Below, piece by piece: positions 23,266 to 33,725 of a stretch of 64,000 bases of DNA. Position numbers and translations under genes: made by a program. The notes under the pieces are model-generated. The model was not told the origin of the DNA, did not search any database, and was given only the letters and a program-made list of their open reading frames with translations. Source of the stretch: Dactylonectria macrodidyma (lineage: Eukaryota; Ascomycota; Sordariomycetes; Hypocreales; Nectriaceae). Location of the stretch: NCBI GenBank assembly GCA_020744425.1, contig JAGMUV010000029.1, positions 124,001 to 188,000 of the forward strand. The letters run 5' to 3'. The stretch's first letter is position 1; each line of letters starts with the position of its first letter.

Positions 23266-24595
23266 GACATGGGCAGCAGAGGATACACCGGCAGCCGCAC
23301 TAGCATGAGTGAGGGATCGATGTAAAGAACCCTGTTAATGATTTCATTATTTCTATGGAGCAAATTCTAAGTTCATGATGTACACAAGCCTATCATGTCG
23401 TTCCGGACCAAACATGTGAATTCGAACCCCGTAATCCATGGCCACAGCGAAATAGGCAGCTAGTTCTTACTGGCACTAAAGTCACCTTCCGCATCTTGAA
23501 ACGAATGGAGAATTTGAATGAGCAGCACTCCCTGTCTCTTCATTACTGAGTCGAGTTAGATCAGAGCCGTCCCGCACAGACCTTCTCCGTGAGACCGTTA
23601 CAACGGTGACCCAAAGCTACTACCACGGCAGATGAAATCGGTAGGTCTTTCACCCTAGTGCAAGGGTGGTTACATGCCTTCCAAATTGAGAAAAGAGCCT
23701 GAGTGTGATATGCGGCTCATCCTGCATGAAACCTGTAATGGTACCCATGTGTGCGTTGGGGATGCGAATATCACCCTTCAGATATTAGGCTATACAAGAC
23801 TGATACCCTCGCCAATCATGGTCGGTCATACAATGACTTGTCTTGTTGCACTCGAGGTGGGGAATCAAGGTCATGCGTTGGTGCGAGCTGCCTCAATTTA
23901 TGCTTGGCTCTGGTGGAGTGCATGCTCCTGGTTGACCCAATGTCCCAAGTGCAAGAAGACCAAGCGCTTGATACCATACAACTATATCCTCTCCATTAAG
24001 ACTCAAACTTTCTAGCAGATTCGGAAATGCCCCCATTGTCGAAGGCTTGTGCACAAGGGGGTAGAGGGGTGTCCAGTGATCTCTTTTCGCACTCGCCAAG
24101 CTTGACAGCTGCGGATGATGGTCCAGCTGCATCGAGGGCTTTTGTCAGGTTGGAGGCTGCCTTTTTGAAGCCTGTAAGGGGCGCTTGTGGCTGAGTTTAT
24201 ATTGTTGGTGTTACGGTCGCCGCCAATGATGGGGTTGGTGCTGGTGTTTCTGGAGTTGTCTGGCTGACAGATGACCCTGCGGCGGTCGCATGTGGCGCAG
24301 GATTGTGAGTAAAGCTGCAAGGGATATCGAAGCGGACGCAATTACTACAAGGGCGCTGCTCGTCACACTGGTTGCATGAGATTTAGCGGGGATTATATCA
24401 TGTAACTACTGAAAAGGACGGGAAATGTGACGGGACAAGAGCACGAACGAGGTCGGGTGCGACTTGGGTAAAGTAATTGTTTACAAGGAGAGAAAGAGAT
24501 TCCTAAGGAAAGCTCTGACTTAAGCTATTTACACAATATTCATAAAGTGAGACTATTCATAAAGTAGAAAGTCACATGATCGTTCCCTCACAGGT
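23266..24595. other. Gap downstream of the CFEM receptor
   Basis: No gene is supported. An open frame of 113 codons at 23674-24015 on the plus strand, and two on the minus strand (24132 and 24341), have no recognisable domain and no splice context; they are treated as chance frames. Confidence 0.35.
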
Positions 24596-25250
24596 GCTTC
24601 AGGCATATTCTCAATTTGGTGGCCCAGTCCTTCCTCTATAGCGAGGATGGTGCTTCTTTTAAACTTCAGTCCGAAGCCCATGGCTTGCTCCAGCAGGTGG
24701 GAGAGGGCCCTGAGCACTGGCGAGCGAAGGGTCCAGTCGACAAGCTCCATAACATCGTCAAGTTCATCCGGGCCTCCCCGCACCGCACCGAAGCATTCAA
24801 AGCACATGCCAGGGAGCAGGAGGAGGCTGAAGTATACAAAGCTTGCAGAGGAGTCGACAGCTGAGCTCGAAGTCACACAGAACAACAGCACCAGGTGGAA
24901 TTCGACGTACATGATGATCGAACGTGCCTGACTGAAACAGTCCGAGCTCAATAGCTTCATCCAGGGGTTAGGTTTAGAAGCAGACGCATCCAAAAGAGCG
25001 CCTACAGCTGATGTCCTGACCTCTGACGACTGGAAGGTGCTTAGGGATATTCACCATGTATTAGAGCCGATCTACCATATGACCATGAGAACACAGCGAT
25101 GGGGCACGAGCAGTGGTCACGGCCGCCTTTGGGAGGTCATGATAGGGATGGAGTTCATTTTGGACTATCTTGAAGACTGGAAAGCCCTGTATGAGGAGAA
25201 ACCTGCTTATTTGGCAGTGGAAGTGGGGCTTGCAAGTCAGGGGGAGCCCT
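24596..25250 (+). pseudogene. hAT-3: internal scrap of a hAT transposase
   Basis: The frame opens at CFRHILNLVAQSFLYSED and continues through GPVDKLHNIVKFIRASPHRT, then after a frameshift STAELEV.QNN.TRWNSTYM, then VLEPIYHMTMRTQRWG and GRLWEVMIGMEFILDYLEDW. These blocks correspond one for one to the middle of the hAT-2 transposase (about 50610-51200), so it is a relative of that family. No BED finger, hATC domain or terminal repeats were found next to it. One frameshift and at least one stop (TGA near 24928) are present. Confidence 0.82.
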
Positions 25251-25761
25251 AACATACGGTCGCACATTACCACGACATATTCCCTGGTGGAGATGCCATC
25301 TAAATGAATAGATACCTTCAGGATAGTGTGCGGTACTGTAGTCTTGCAAGGGGCCACAAAATTACTAAGTATTTTAACATGGTTGAGGCTTCCCAAAAGG
25401 GTTATGTCACCCATGTGGTAATGTGCGACCGTACTACCGGTAGATGTGCGGCAAGATATGTACCAATCTAGAAATAGTACAAAGTGGCAATAGTGAGTGA
25501 TATCACGGACAGAGTGTCGGTACCCTATCTTGTATGCAACAACCTGCTATCATTGTGTACGACAGCACCTCGTGATAAGTCACTTTTTAACCACCTAAAT
25601 CCTAGGAGGCTGTAAAATGACGCGGCATTGCCAAGGTTGCAAGGGTCCACCAACTCCCGCATACGAATGAAGCCGCGGCGGATGGGTTGACCCCCTCAGC
25701 TTGCCCCTGCGTTCCCCGCGATTCGGGACTTGATACAAGTTACTAATCTTGAAGGCGTCTA
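25251..25761. other. Gap between hAT-3 scrap and MITE-2
   Basis: About 500 bp with no recognisable gene; it may include degraded hAT-3 3' sequence. Confidence 0.35.
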
Positions 25762-26071
25762 CGGAGGACCATTTCAAAAGTCATGTCTGGGGCTTAAGCC
25801 ACACTCTGTTAAACAGCCAATCAGAGTGGGCGTAGTACATGAGGTACTTTACATCACTTACCTCCCCTAAAAGCTGGAGATCTATAGCGTATCAACACTG
25901 TTAGCAAATAGCGGTGGGCGCTCTTAGCTTTTGAAGACCTCTGGAGATACAGGGAGCTACAATGGAGCTAAGGATCAAGTGCCCTAAAGGGCTTGTACTG
26001 CTAAGTAGCTAGCAGGGGTACGAGGGCGTAGCATCGTTAGCGTAAGACATGACTTTTGAAATAGTCCTCCG
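25762..26071. mobile_element. MITE-2, 310 bp, TA target site
   Basis: Inverted termini start CGGAGGACCATTTCAAAAGT on the left (25762) and CGGAGGACTATTTCAAAAGT on the right (read inward from 26071), about 27 bp with one mismatch. It is bordered by TA at 25760-25761 and 26072-26073. No coding capacity. Size and TIR design match MITE-1, and both share CGGAGGA...TCAAAAGTC, so they belong to one superfamily, probably pogo/mariner-derived. Confidence 0.9.
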
Positions 26072-26358
26072 TACTCCGTACACTATCCAGGAAAGGTGGC
26101 AAAGGTTTAGGGATGATAAGTCTAACTGCATTTAGTAGGCGGTGCCGTCGCCATCGCTACCCCGGACACCCTTATCGCCGAGCCCTTCTCGCGTATCAAC
26201 CTCTTATGTTGCCAACATCATCTGCCACCATCACCTACATAAGAACAGCGCGAACGGGCCAAGCATGGCCGGAACATCAATGGGGCAAGCAGTCTTCTTC
26301 TCTTAGCCGAGACGATTAAATCTCTCTCTACGACTTCCGCAGTTCGCCACTCATCACT

Positions 26359-28359
26359 ATGACTCGACACATCGAACGTCCTCCCGCGGACTTCCAAACC
26401 CCCCCTGGAACTGTCTGCGTCATTCGAGGTTCGTACTGGCAACTTGTGCCTATGGGACGTTTGTTGACCAACGAGAACAGACGATGGCGCGATTGAAGAA
26501 ACAGAATTCGTGCTGCAGCCCTTGCCCTCGGACGATCCCAACGACCCCTTGGTAATTGACCCTCGTCTCGCGACATACATTCCACAACGTCAACAGCGGC
26601 TAACGCTACGCTTTGCAGAACTGGAGCCGCAATCGAAAGCTTATGAACTTCGTTCCGACCCTTGCCCTCACAGCCATCATCTTCACCCAGTGAGCTCGTT
26701 GTTCGGCCCCTCTGCAGAGAGCCCCCCGACTCACCCTCTCCTAGGACATCCCTACCCCTCGTTTTTTGGGTCCTCTGGATCTCGGAGTTCGGCTGGAACT
26801 ACGGGCAGCTCAATACTGCTTCAGCCCTCAACTATGTCGGTACAGCACTGGGCTGCATCCTGTTCATCCCCCCCGCAGTCAAATACGGGCGGAGATCGAT
26901 GTATATCCTCTCGTCTCTTGTCATCCTGGCAACAGCTGCGTGGTCAGCCACCTTGAACACTCTCCCTGAGCTGTACATTTCGCAATTGATCTTTGGCCTG
27001 GCAAGTGCTACCAACGAGACCATTGTTGAGATGACGGTAGGCAGCACCGCTCCTTGTCGGCGACTCCTGCTGACTTGTAGCAGCTTGCAGATCTGTACTT
27101 TGTTCACCAGCGCGGTACCGCTAATGGCTTGTACATGGTCATGGTTACGATAGGAGTACGCCTCCAATCCTTTACAACGTCGTCGAATGCCGTAACTAAT
27201 CCATTCGCATTAGAGTTTCCTTAGTTCCATCGTCGCCGGATATATGGCTGCCAATGGCAACTGGAGATTGTGCTACTGGGTCACCTTCGCAGTCGAGGCT
27301 GCCCTGCTGGTCTACTTCTGTCTTTTCTTCGAAGAGAGCAAGTACATCCCTCGTATTGAAGCCCAGGCCCTTTCAGCCCTTTCTGAACGGCCAAGCTCCG
27401 TCGCCAAGAAGGATACTAGCTCAGCATCCGAGACTGCGGAACCAGGCACGACCATAACACCCCAGGGCACCAACACACCCCATCACATCAACCCCGACAT
27501 CCCACTTCTAACTTGGCGGCAACGCATGCGCCTCATTACGAAAACAGACGAGAGCATGTGGGAAATTCTCTGGACAACCGTGCTCATTCTCTTCCGCTTC
27601 CCAGCAGTCATGTACACGGCTCTTACGTACGCATTCTGCCTATGTTGGATTTCAGCGCAGGCCACCCTTACCTCCATCGTGTTTACACAACCTCCGTATA
27701 ACTTTGGAACCGTTGGTGTCGGCAACATGAGCCTTGGCGTCTTTATTGGATGTATTCTTGGCTCTATATGGGGTGCACTCTCCGATCGAACTGTGTTCTG
27801 GTTTGCTCGAAAGAACTATGGCTACTATGAACCCGAGATGCGCCTTCACCTCAACCACTTTCCTGCGGCCTGTGTTGGAGGTGGCCTTATCATGTTTGGA
27901 GTAACTGCGGCAAAGGTATGGTAACTTCTGCGCTTGACTCGATAACGTGCTGATGAGAGTAGGGTATGCATTGGATTTGGCCATCAGTGGGTAGTACCAT
28001 CTTCGGTTTCGGCCTCAATGGTATCAGTGACGTGGCGCTCTGCGTACTAATTGACAGTTACCAAGCAGTATGTGCCTTTGAACTCTTGATCCTACTCTTC
28101 TAACCCGTTTCAGGTCACCGGAGAGGCGTTCATTGGGGTAGCATTTATTCGCAACTGCTTCAGTATCGCCATCTCTTTCGCCCTGGTGCCTTGGATGGAT
28201 GCCCAAGGCACGCAGAATATGTCAATCGTCATGGGTGTCTGGGCAACTGCTGTGGCCTTTATACATGTCCCGCTCCTTATCTGGGGGAAAAGGATCCGTG
28301 TGAAGACGGCCGGTGCTTATGAGCTCATGGCCAAGGAAAGAGCGCTTTCTCGGCTTTGA
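26359..28359 (+). CDS. MFS transporter
   Basis: A plasma-membrane transporter of the major facilitator superfamily, 542 residues from eight exons: 26359-26428, 26481-26551, 26619-26689, 26745-27036, 27084-27155, 27214-27915, 27963-28067 and 28114-28359. The cytoplasmic N-terminus has the motif PPGTV...SDDPNDPLNWSRNRK typical of fungal DHA-type MFS proteins. Helices follow with the motif-A-like KYGRRSMYI between TM2 and TM3, a central loop rich in Thr/Pro, and six further helices ending in KERALSRL. Six of the seven introns are needed to escape stops or shifts and all have GT-AG borders, so the gene is probably intact. The substrate is unknown; I cannot separate drug efflux from nutrient uptake by sequence. 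Confidence 0.88.
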
Positions 28360-30275
28360 TTGTATTGCCAAGTATTAGTGATGACAACTTCGCTCATTCT
28401 CGGTATTGAAATAGGAGCTCGGAACTTGAGTAGGATGAAGGAAATTGAAATTATATCCATCGCCAATTTTGATCTTACCCCGCTAACTTCAGTATTTCAG
28501 GCCTCCTGGGGCATCTTCGCATGTTCTCACAGAGGGTGATATCCTGACGGCTCTTTGAAGTCATGGACGCCATACCTCATGGAGTAGTTTGAATCCGGTC
28601 CACTGGGATCATGAAGAAGTCATGTCTAGGAATAGTCGATGAATAGTAGGGCCTTACTAGTGGCAAGGTAAGCCAAAGTACATGGGATGTCCTAACCCGG
28701 TAATTCATGAGAAGGGCTGGCTAGAAGGAATCAGACCCAAGGGCCTAGTGGAAGCTTAATGCTCCCCGTCCTATCCATAATAAGCAAGCAGGTGTATGAG
28801 GAGGGGCTTTAGGTACGGAATTGGTCCCTGGGATTCTAAAGGATGACCCGAATATCACAAGGCAACATGTTGGCTGCTGTCTAGCTACTAATCCTCTATG
28901 TTATATAATCACGCAATTCATGTGGAAGAAACGATGACCCTACGAAACTCCTAGCGCATATTAAACAAAGCTCATATCCATCACGGTAGTGACGCTAGGA
29001 AGCTGCCTACAAATTCTTCATGAGCAGATATCTTCCTGGTAAAGTCTTGCATGGAAGCGATGTTCGGCGTCAAGCTTGTGAGGCCTTTGAAGTCGTTTCA
29101 CTCTCTTAATTGTAAGAAGGGCAGCGATCAACGTGTACGTGATGAATCTGAACAACCAGGGAGGGTCGGATGGAGGAGGCAGATACGTAACCGCTTCTCC
29201 TTTGTGCCAATCACTCCACTGCCGGGCCACACCGATGCAGCTGTGCTAGACAGATGATTCCCTCCTCGCATCATCTTCTTGCATATCATCAGGGATCCAC
29301 GCCACTCTATGGTAAGGCAGAGTTCTTGAAGATATTAGATGAGGCAGGTCTTAATAGCTGTTAGGCTGTTTACGCACGACGCGTAATCTCTAGTTAGTCA
29401 GAGAGCATCAGGTAGGAAGTTTCTGGCAATATTAGCTCTTCCATCTGACTATAATAGAGCTCGACGCTGCACCTGCATATTTTGATCGCTACAGCTGCGA
29501 ACTTGAACTATTCAAAGGACTTAAGAGCTCTAGATGCCGTCATAAACTGATACGTGAAGAACCGGTCTAGGACCTGGTTGGCTGGTGCCTGGGGCCTTGA
29601 CGAACTAAATCGCAGGCTTGACTGTGCGATAGCTTGCAATTGCTACCATTTGATGCGAATATATCGCGGAGGTCACATAAAGTGAGGTTGTCATGTAGAT
29701 GTAGAAAGATGGATGACGAGCTAAGACTACAGTTGTCGACGGGAGTATATTCAAAGGTACGTACAAAAAACAGGAGGGCAAATGTCTCCGGGGTCTAGAC
29801 TTTGAAAGCAGCATGAGTAAGACAGGCCGTGCCTGGTTGCCTCCAGATCTCTTTAACTGGCGCGACTTCCACCTCCATGACGAGCTTGTCACAGTAACCA
29901 CGTTCACTTTCAATGGACTATAAGGTCTTTTCCGCAATTGGAAAAACGTAAACTTAATCATTCAAGAGTATTGTACAGCCAGAGAACTCGAGAATCGCTT
30001 GCAAACTAGCGAGCAAACAAGTGAGCCTTGACCGAACTACCCCCTGATCACATGTTTTGAAAGAAACCGCTTTTCTTAGCGCCTTCAGTGGCTAGGTCTC
30101 TGCTAATTACAAGTGATAGGTCATAACGCCTCTGACAAGACCATGACGCTCTCCAAATTGCTAACTGCCAATAGAAAGGGATTCCAAGAGTTTAAGGCCA
30201 TCAGCAAACCTCCAACTCAAGTGCGGCTCAGCGGATATTCAGAGCGGCCTGCCCGAATATGGCCGAGTGCGCAGT
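28360..30275. other. Gene-free gap
   Basis: About 1.9 kb. It contains copy 2 of the 98 bp dispersed repeat (29651-29749). A 70-codon minus-strand frame (29230-29018) with one hydrophobic segment and a 118-codon frame (29961-29605) overlapping the repeat have no family resemblance and are not called. Confidence 0.4.
29651..29749. repeat. 98 bp dispersed repeat, copy 2
   Basis: Same orientation and nearly the same sequence as 8283-8380; see that entry. Flanks differ, so the unit borders are roughly as given. Confidence 0.85.
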
Positions 30276-30497
30276 CTAAGCGATGAGCCGTTGTGCCCAA
30301 ATATTCTCGAAGATGCCATTCTGGCCCTCAAGTATCTGCTTACATCCACCCGTTGCCACATCCCAGATCTTGACCGTACGATCGCGCGACCCTGATGCAA
30401 TCCGCTGGTCATCTGCTGAGAACACGACTGACCTTACCCAGTCGCTGTGGCCCTCGAGTGTCTGCTCCTGGCAGCAACTGTTTTGCTCTTGTGCCAC
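30276..30497 (-). pseudogene. WD40-repeat scrap (probably from an NLR/HET protein)
   Basis: One complete WD40 unit can be read: LEGHSDWVRSVVFSADDQRI followed by ASGSRDRTVKIWDVATG and the start of the next unit (LEGQNG). The high-identity, HET-E-like repeat form is typical of the C-terminal half of fungal STAND/NLR proteins. Nothing upstream or downstream continues it, so this is a fragment of a larger gene. An NB-ARC fragment in opposite orientation lies 1.8 kb away. Confidence 0.75.
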
Positions 30498-30576
30498 TCA
30501 TAGTATGTACTTTATCAAACAACCCAAAGGTGCTGGTACGTCCCAATAAGATTTATTCATTCCACCTGATACTCTG

Positions 30577-31495
30577 CTACATAGAAGACTCCCGCTCCAC
30601 AGCGACTGGCGGGATCATTATACCATAGTCCTGATATGGGAAGTTCATCAGGTCCTGCATATAATAAGCCCATCCATCGTCGACCTCGCCGACGTGGGGT
30701 AAATCAACATCCCCCGCCTCACCTGTCCTCCCTGCTAGCACCTCGCCCTCGCGCCCGTCGTACTCCTCCTTCAGTCCAGGGTGAGGGACCCAGACCACGC
30801 GCATACCCGCGCGCCGCCCTGCCTCCACACCCGACACAGAGTCCTCGAATACAAGGCACTCTTCTGGCTTGATGGGCTCCTCACCCATGGCCAGAGAGTC
30901 GTTGATAGTTTCAAGCGCCAGGAGGAAGATATCAGGAAGAGGCTTGCCACGCCCGGGCTGTAGTCGCGGGTCGTCACCGAGAACGCGGCAGTAAGATGGA
31001 AAGACGGAGAAGAGGTCGGTAAGGTGGTCAGTCTTGAGCTTAAAATTGTGCTCATGGGAGCTCGTAGCGAGGGCAACGTGCACTCTACGCCGATTGTCGC
31101 TTCCGTCCTTGACCCCATTCGCCCGGCCAAGGTCGGCCAGTAGCTCGGTCACGCCGCGAAGGGGGTTGTGCGCTGGGAAACATCTCCTTTTGCAGGGCGG
31201 AGTATTGGGCGATAAAAGCGTCGGGAGATATGGGTAAGCACGCCCAGTCATGGAAGATCTTATTGGCATCAGGGCTAGGCCGACCCTGAAGCTTGGCTTT
31301 AATAGACCACGGTAAGCTGGGTTTGATGTACTTCTTCAGGATAGTGTTGATGCAGGCGCTGTATATATCCTCGGTATCAAGCAGAAGGCCGTCCATGTCG
31401 AAAAGGCATGCCCGTATAGGTGGGAAGCTTACATATCAGCAGGAATAGCTGGTGTGTATGGGTTTGCAGGGGACTTACTCGGTTCGCGGCGCCAT
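30577..31495 (-). pseudogene. HAD-superfamily phosphatase with one-base frameshift
   Basis: Exon 1 (31495-31479, MAPRT) joins exon 2 (31427-30577) across a 51 bp intron. HAD motifs are all present: motif I LFDMDGLLLDTED, motif II VALATSS, motif III Lys in GRGKPLPDIFLLAL, and motif IV CLVFEDSVSGVEAGRRAGM. The cap region (residues ~20-90) resembles the pseudouridine-5'-phosphatase/GS1 and sugar-phosphatase group. The frame shifts at a run of five G (31161-31165): four would keep FPSAQP in frame with LRGVTELLADL. With no other lesion, this could be a young pseudogene or an assembly or sequencing error in a homopolymer. If error, it is an ordinary cytosolic HAD enzyme of about 288 residues. Confidence 0.75.
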
Positions 31496-31902
31496 CACTG
31501 CTTGCAAGTAGGAAGTCATAGGAAAAAAGATTGTTTTCTTCTTGTTGTCTATCTTCTTTGTCGCGTCTATTATGGGGGAAGAGTGTTCACAGGGAGGAAA
31601 CGTTTTGAAAATAATGCAATAACTTTTGACATTGTTAATAGTAGACTCGTCGGCGAGGAGTCAGAGAAAACAAGCCGAAATCGGGGGTGCAGGGATGCGG
31701 TTCCACAGCGGCTGACCAGGGGTTGGTTGCAAGGTCTACCCGATGGTGAACTTATTACGCCCAGTGGGACTGATCTGATAGGGTCAATTAGTACGCTAGG
31801 CTATTTACGGTTCAAACCTCTGGCCCAGAAAGCCCCACACTATCGCTGCAGGGTGGTGCCCAACTTCAGCCCGTCACGCTGGTATCTGTCGAGAGGAATA
31901 CA
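31496..31902. other. Gap upstream of the HAD gene
   Basis: About 400 bp. A long plus-strand frame (31454-32137) crosses it and the adjacent hAT-type MITE but has no domain and is rejected. Nothing else seen. Confidence 0.35.
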
Positions 31903-32253
31903 CAGGCTTTCTATCCATATTCCATACTCCATACAGGCCCGTATGGAATATGGAATATGGAATGCACCTCGTATGGAAGCTTATTCTATACGTATGGAAT
32001 ACAAAAATGACGTCATCTCTCACACTACCACTATCGTAAAGAATCAGGTTTGGGAGCTCTGCAATTCAGTACTTGTACAGTGGTTTGCCTGCTGTCGGCT
32101 GCAGACAGAGTTGAGATTGAAGTATGAAACAGCATAAACGATGGGTTTGGGACCACTCTGAAACAGACTGCAGTAGCGGTGATAATATTTTCCGGAATAA
32201 TCCATTATTCCATACGTATGGAATACGGACGGCCCGTATGGATAGAAAGCCTG
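31903..32253. mobile_element. hAT-type MITE, 351 bp, with CCATAC/GTATGG subterminal repeats
   Basis: Perfect 17 bp inverted ends CAGGCTTTCTATCCATA at 31903-31919 and 32237-32253. Both ends then carry repeated TTCCATAC/GTATGGAA words, as expected of hAT subterminal binding sites. No coding capacity. The flanking 8-mers (GGAATACA and TAATAGAG) do not match. It sits directly against the start of the NB-ARC fragment. Confidence 0.72.
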
Positions 32254-32261
32254 TAATAGAG

Positions 32262-32766
32262 GATCACTTCATGGTCCCCTTAGGCCGAAATAAGGGCTTT
32301 GTCGGACGTGCGTCCATCCTAGACCAACTTCTTTGCCATATCCATAATCACTCCGAGTGCGGACCCGGATGACTGCCAATCGATCGTTATCGAGGGCCTC
32401 GGCGGCGTCGGGAAGACCCAAGTCGCTATCGAGGCCGCCTACCGGGTCCGCGATGAGCACCCGGACTGCTCCGTCTTCTGGGTGCCTGCTGTCAATTCCA
32501 TCAGCTTCGAGAACGCCTACCGCGATATTGGCCAAAGGCTTAAGGTCCAAGGAATCGAAGAAGACAAGGCCGATGTGAAAGCACTCGTCAAAACCGCCTT
32601 AGACAGCAAGATGGGCAGCTGGCTTTTGATCATCGATAATGCCGACGACATGGAGCTTCTGTTTGGCAACAATGGCCTCTCCGACTACCTACCCTTTAAC
32701 CCTATTGGGTCTATCTTATTCACGACTCGGAACCACGAGGTCACTGGAATGGGCCCTGGCCCGTGA
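32262..32766 (+). pseudogene. NB-ARC (NLR/STAND) domain fragment
   Basis: Reads [20 protein letters not shown], the usual entry to an NB-ARC module, then after a one-base shift near 32363-32368 (extra C in a C-run) the P-loop [20 protein letters not shown], the kinase-2/Walker [16 protein letters not shown], and the sensor region [11 protein letters not shown]. It stops at 32766 and no ARC2, repeat or effector part follows; the sequence turns into an AT-rich tract. The N-terminal effector is also missing, cut at the MITE. Such NLRs act in heterokaryon incompatibility and innate recognition; this is only a remnant. Confidence 0.85.
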
Positions 32767-32945
32767 CAGATTATAAAATTAATACTAATAAGATAACTTA
32801 AGTTAACTTAAGTTAGTTAACTATCTTTAATTTATTATAATTTTTAAAATATTTTATATTATTATAAATAATATTTCTATTAATAGATAAGATCTATTTC
32901 TATTAATTTAACTTTAAGTTAGCTTAGTAAGTTATTTATTCTATT
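32767..32945. repeat. AT-rich tract with TTAACTTAAG palindromes
   Basis: About 180 bp that is visibly almost all A and T, including the perfect palindrome CTTAAGTTAACTTAAG. It replaces the expected continuation of the NB-ARC gene. It could be heavily RIP-mutated repeat sequence. No coding potential. Confidence 0.7.
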
Positions 32946-33021
32946 ACTGTTGACGTGGTTGTAGATAGAAGTGGGTAGATGCAGACCCCTGGTTATAAAA
33001 CCTGGGTGGGAAGCTGCTTCT

Positions 33022-33650
33022 TTATGTGAAACTAATCTCCGTGTCCTGGGCCGGCCTCCCTGGTTCGAGGGCGGTGGGATCTGGGCACCAGGGGTAACCT
33101 TCAGTAGCATACGAGCTATCGTTCTGACACTCTTGGTATAGGTGGCGAAGTTCTTCCCGAATCTGCCCACAGTCACTCCGGTCAGCGGAATGTGGCCGCA
33201 GCATGCAGAATTGGACCACGTTCAAAAACCGGTGCAACGACTTAGGACACGATTCGAGAGCGTTAAGCTTTTTCATCCACTGCGTACTTATGGTCAGTAG
33301 TATTCGCTAATCGGCGCTTTTTGCGGTATGCACTAATGTGGTGGGAGGAGAATACATTACTCAACAGCCAAAGGCTTCAACTCGGAATGTCCTTTGCCAT
33401 CGGCACTCCCGTGCCCATCCATTTGATGAAATCTGTCGCCCGTTAAGTCCTTGTATGAAGGGATAGGCGTGCGTCGGTAGAAAATGAAGTCCTGTATCCC
33501 CGTGTGGTAGCCGAGAAGAAACCAGGAACTAAATCCCAAAAACGCGCAACCAATGGGACAGATGTCGTCATCCTGTGAGATTTCACGTCCAGAACGGTGG
33601 TCAGGTGCTCCATGGGTGTCCGGATATCCGCTGACACAATCCGCCTTCAC
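33022..33650 (-). CDS. Hypothetical protein, tentative two-exon model
   Basis: Two minus-strand frames, 33650-33357 and 33276-33022, could join through an intron starting GTTGAG just before the first stop and ending at CAG before TGGATGAAAAAG, giving about 180 residues. No domain is recognised; the N-terminal half has one hydrophobic stretch (CAFLGFSSWFLLGYH), and the C-terminal half contains LNALESCPKSLHRFLNVVQF and several Cys. It may be an orphan gene or chance. It lies downstream of the alpha/beta hydrolase. Confidence 0.25.
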
Positions 33651-33725
33651 GTGCGATTTAGACCTGATACTATTAAATTCTGTCGAGCCAAAATCGGAGA
33701 TGACCAGGTGGTTAATATACCCTTT

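Noticed and set aside
23395..23470. tRNA-like B-box word (TTCGAACCCC)
   Set aside because: No matching A-box, anticodon arm or acceptor pairing could be found.
26690..26744. Apparent frameshift in the first MFS helix
   Set aside because: A 55 bp GTGAGC...CTAG intron restores the frame; no lesion needed.
31454..32137. 227-codon plus-strand open frame
   Set aside because: It overlaps the hAT-type MITE and the HAD gene start, has no domain, and its C-terminal part is translated from CCATAC repeats.
33022..33650. Idea that this frame pair is a secreted Cys-rich effector
   Set aside because: No signal peptide and the exon join uses a non-standard donor; kept only as a weak hypothetical.
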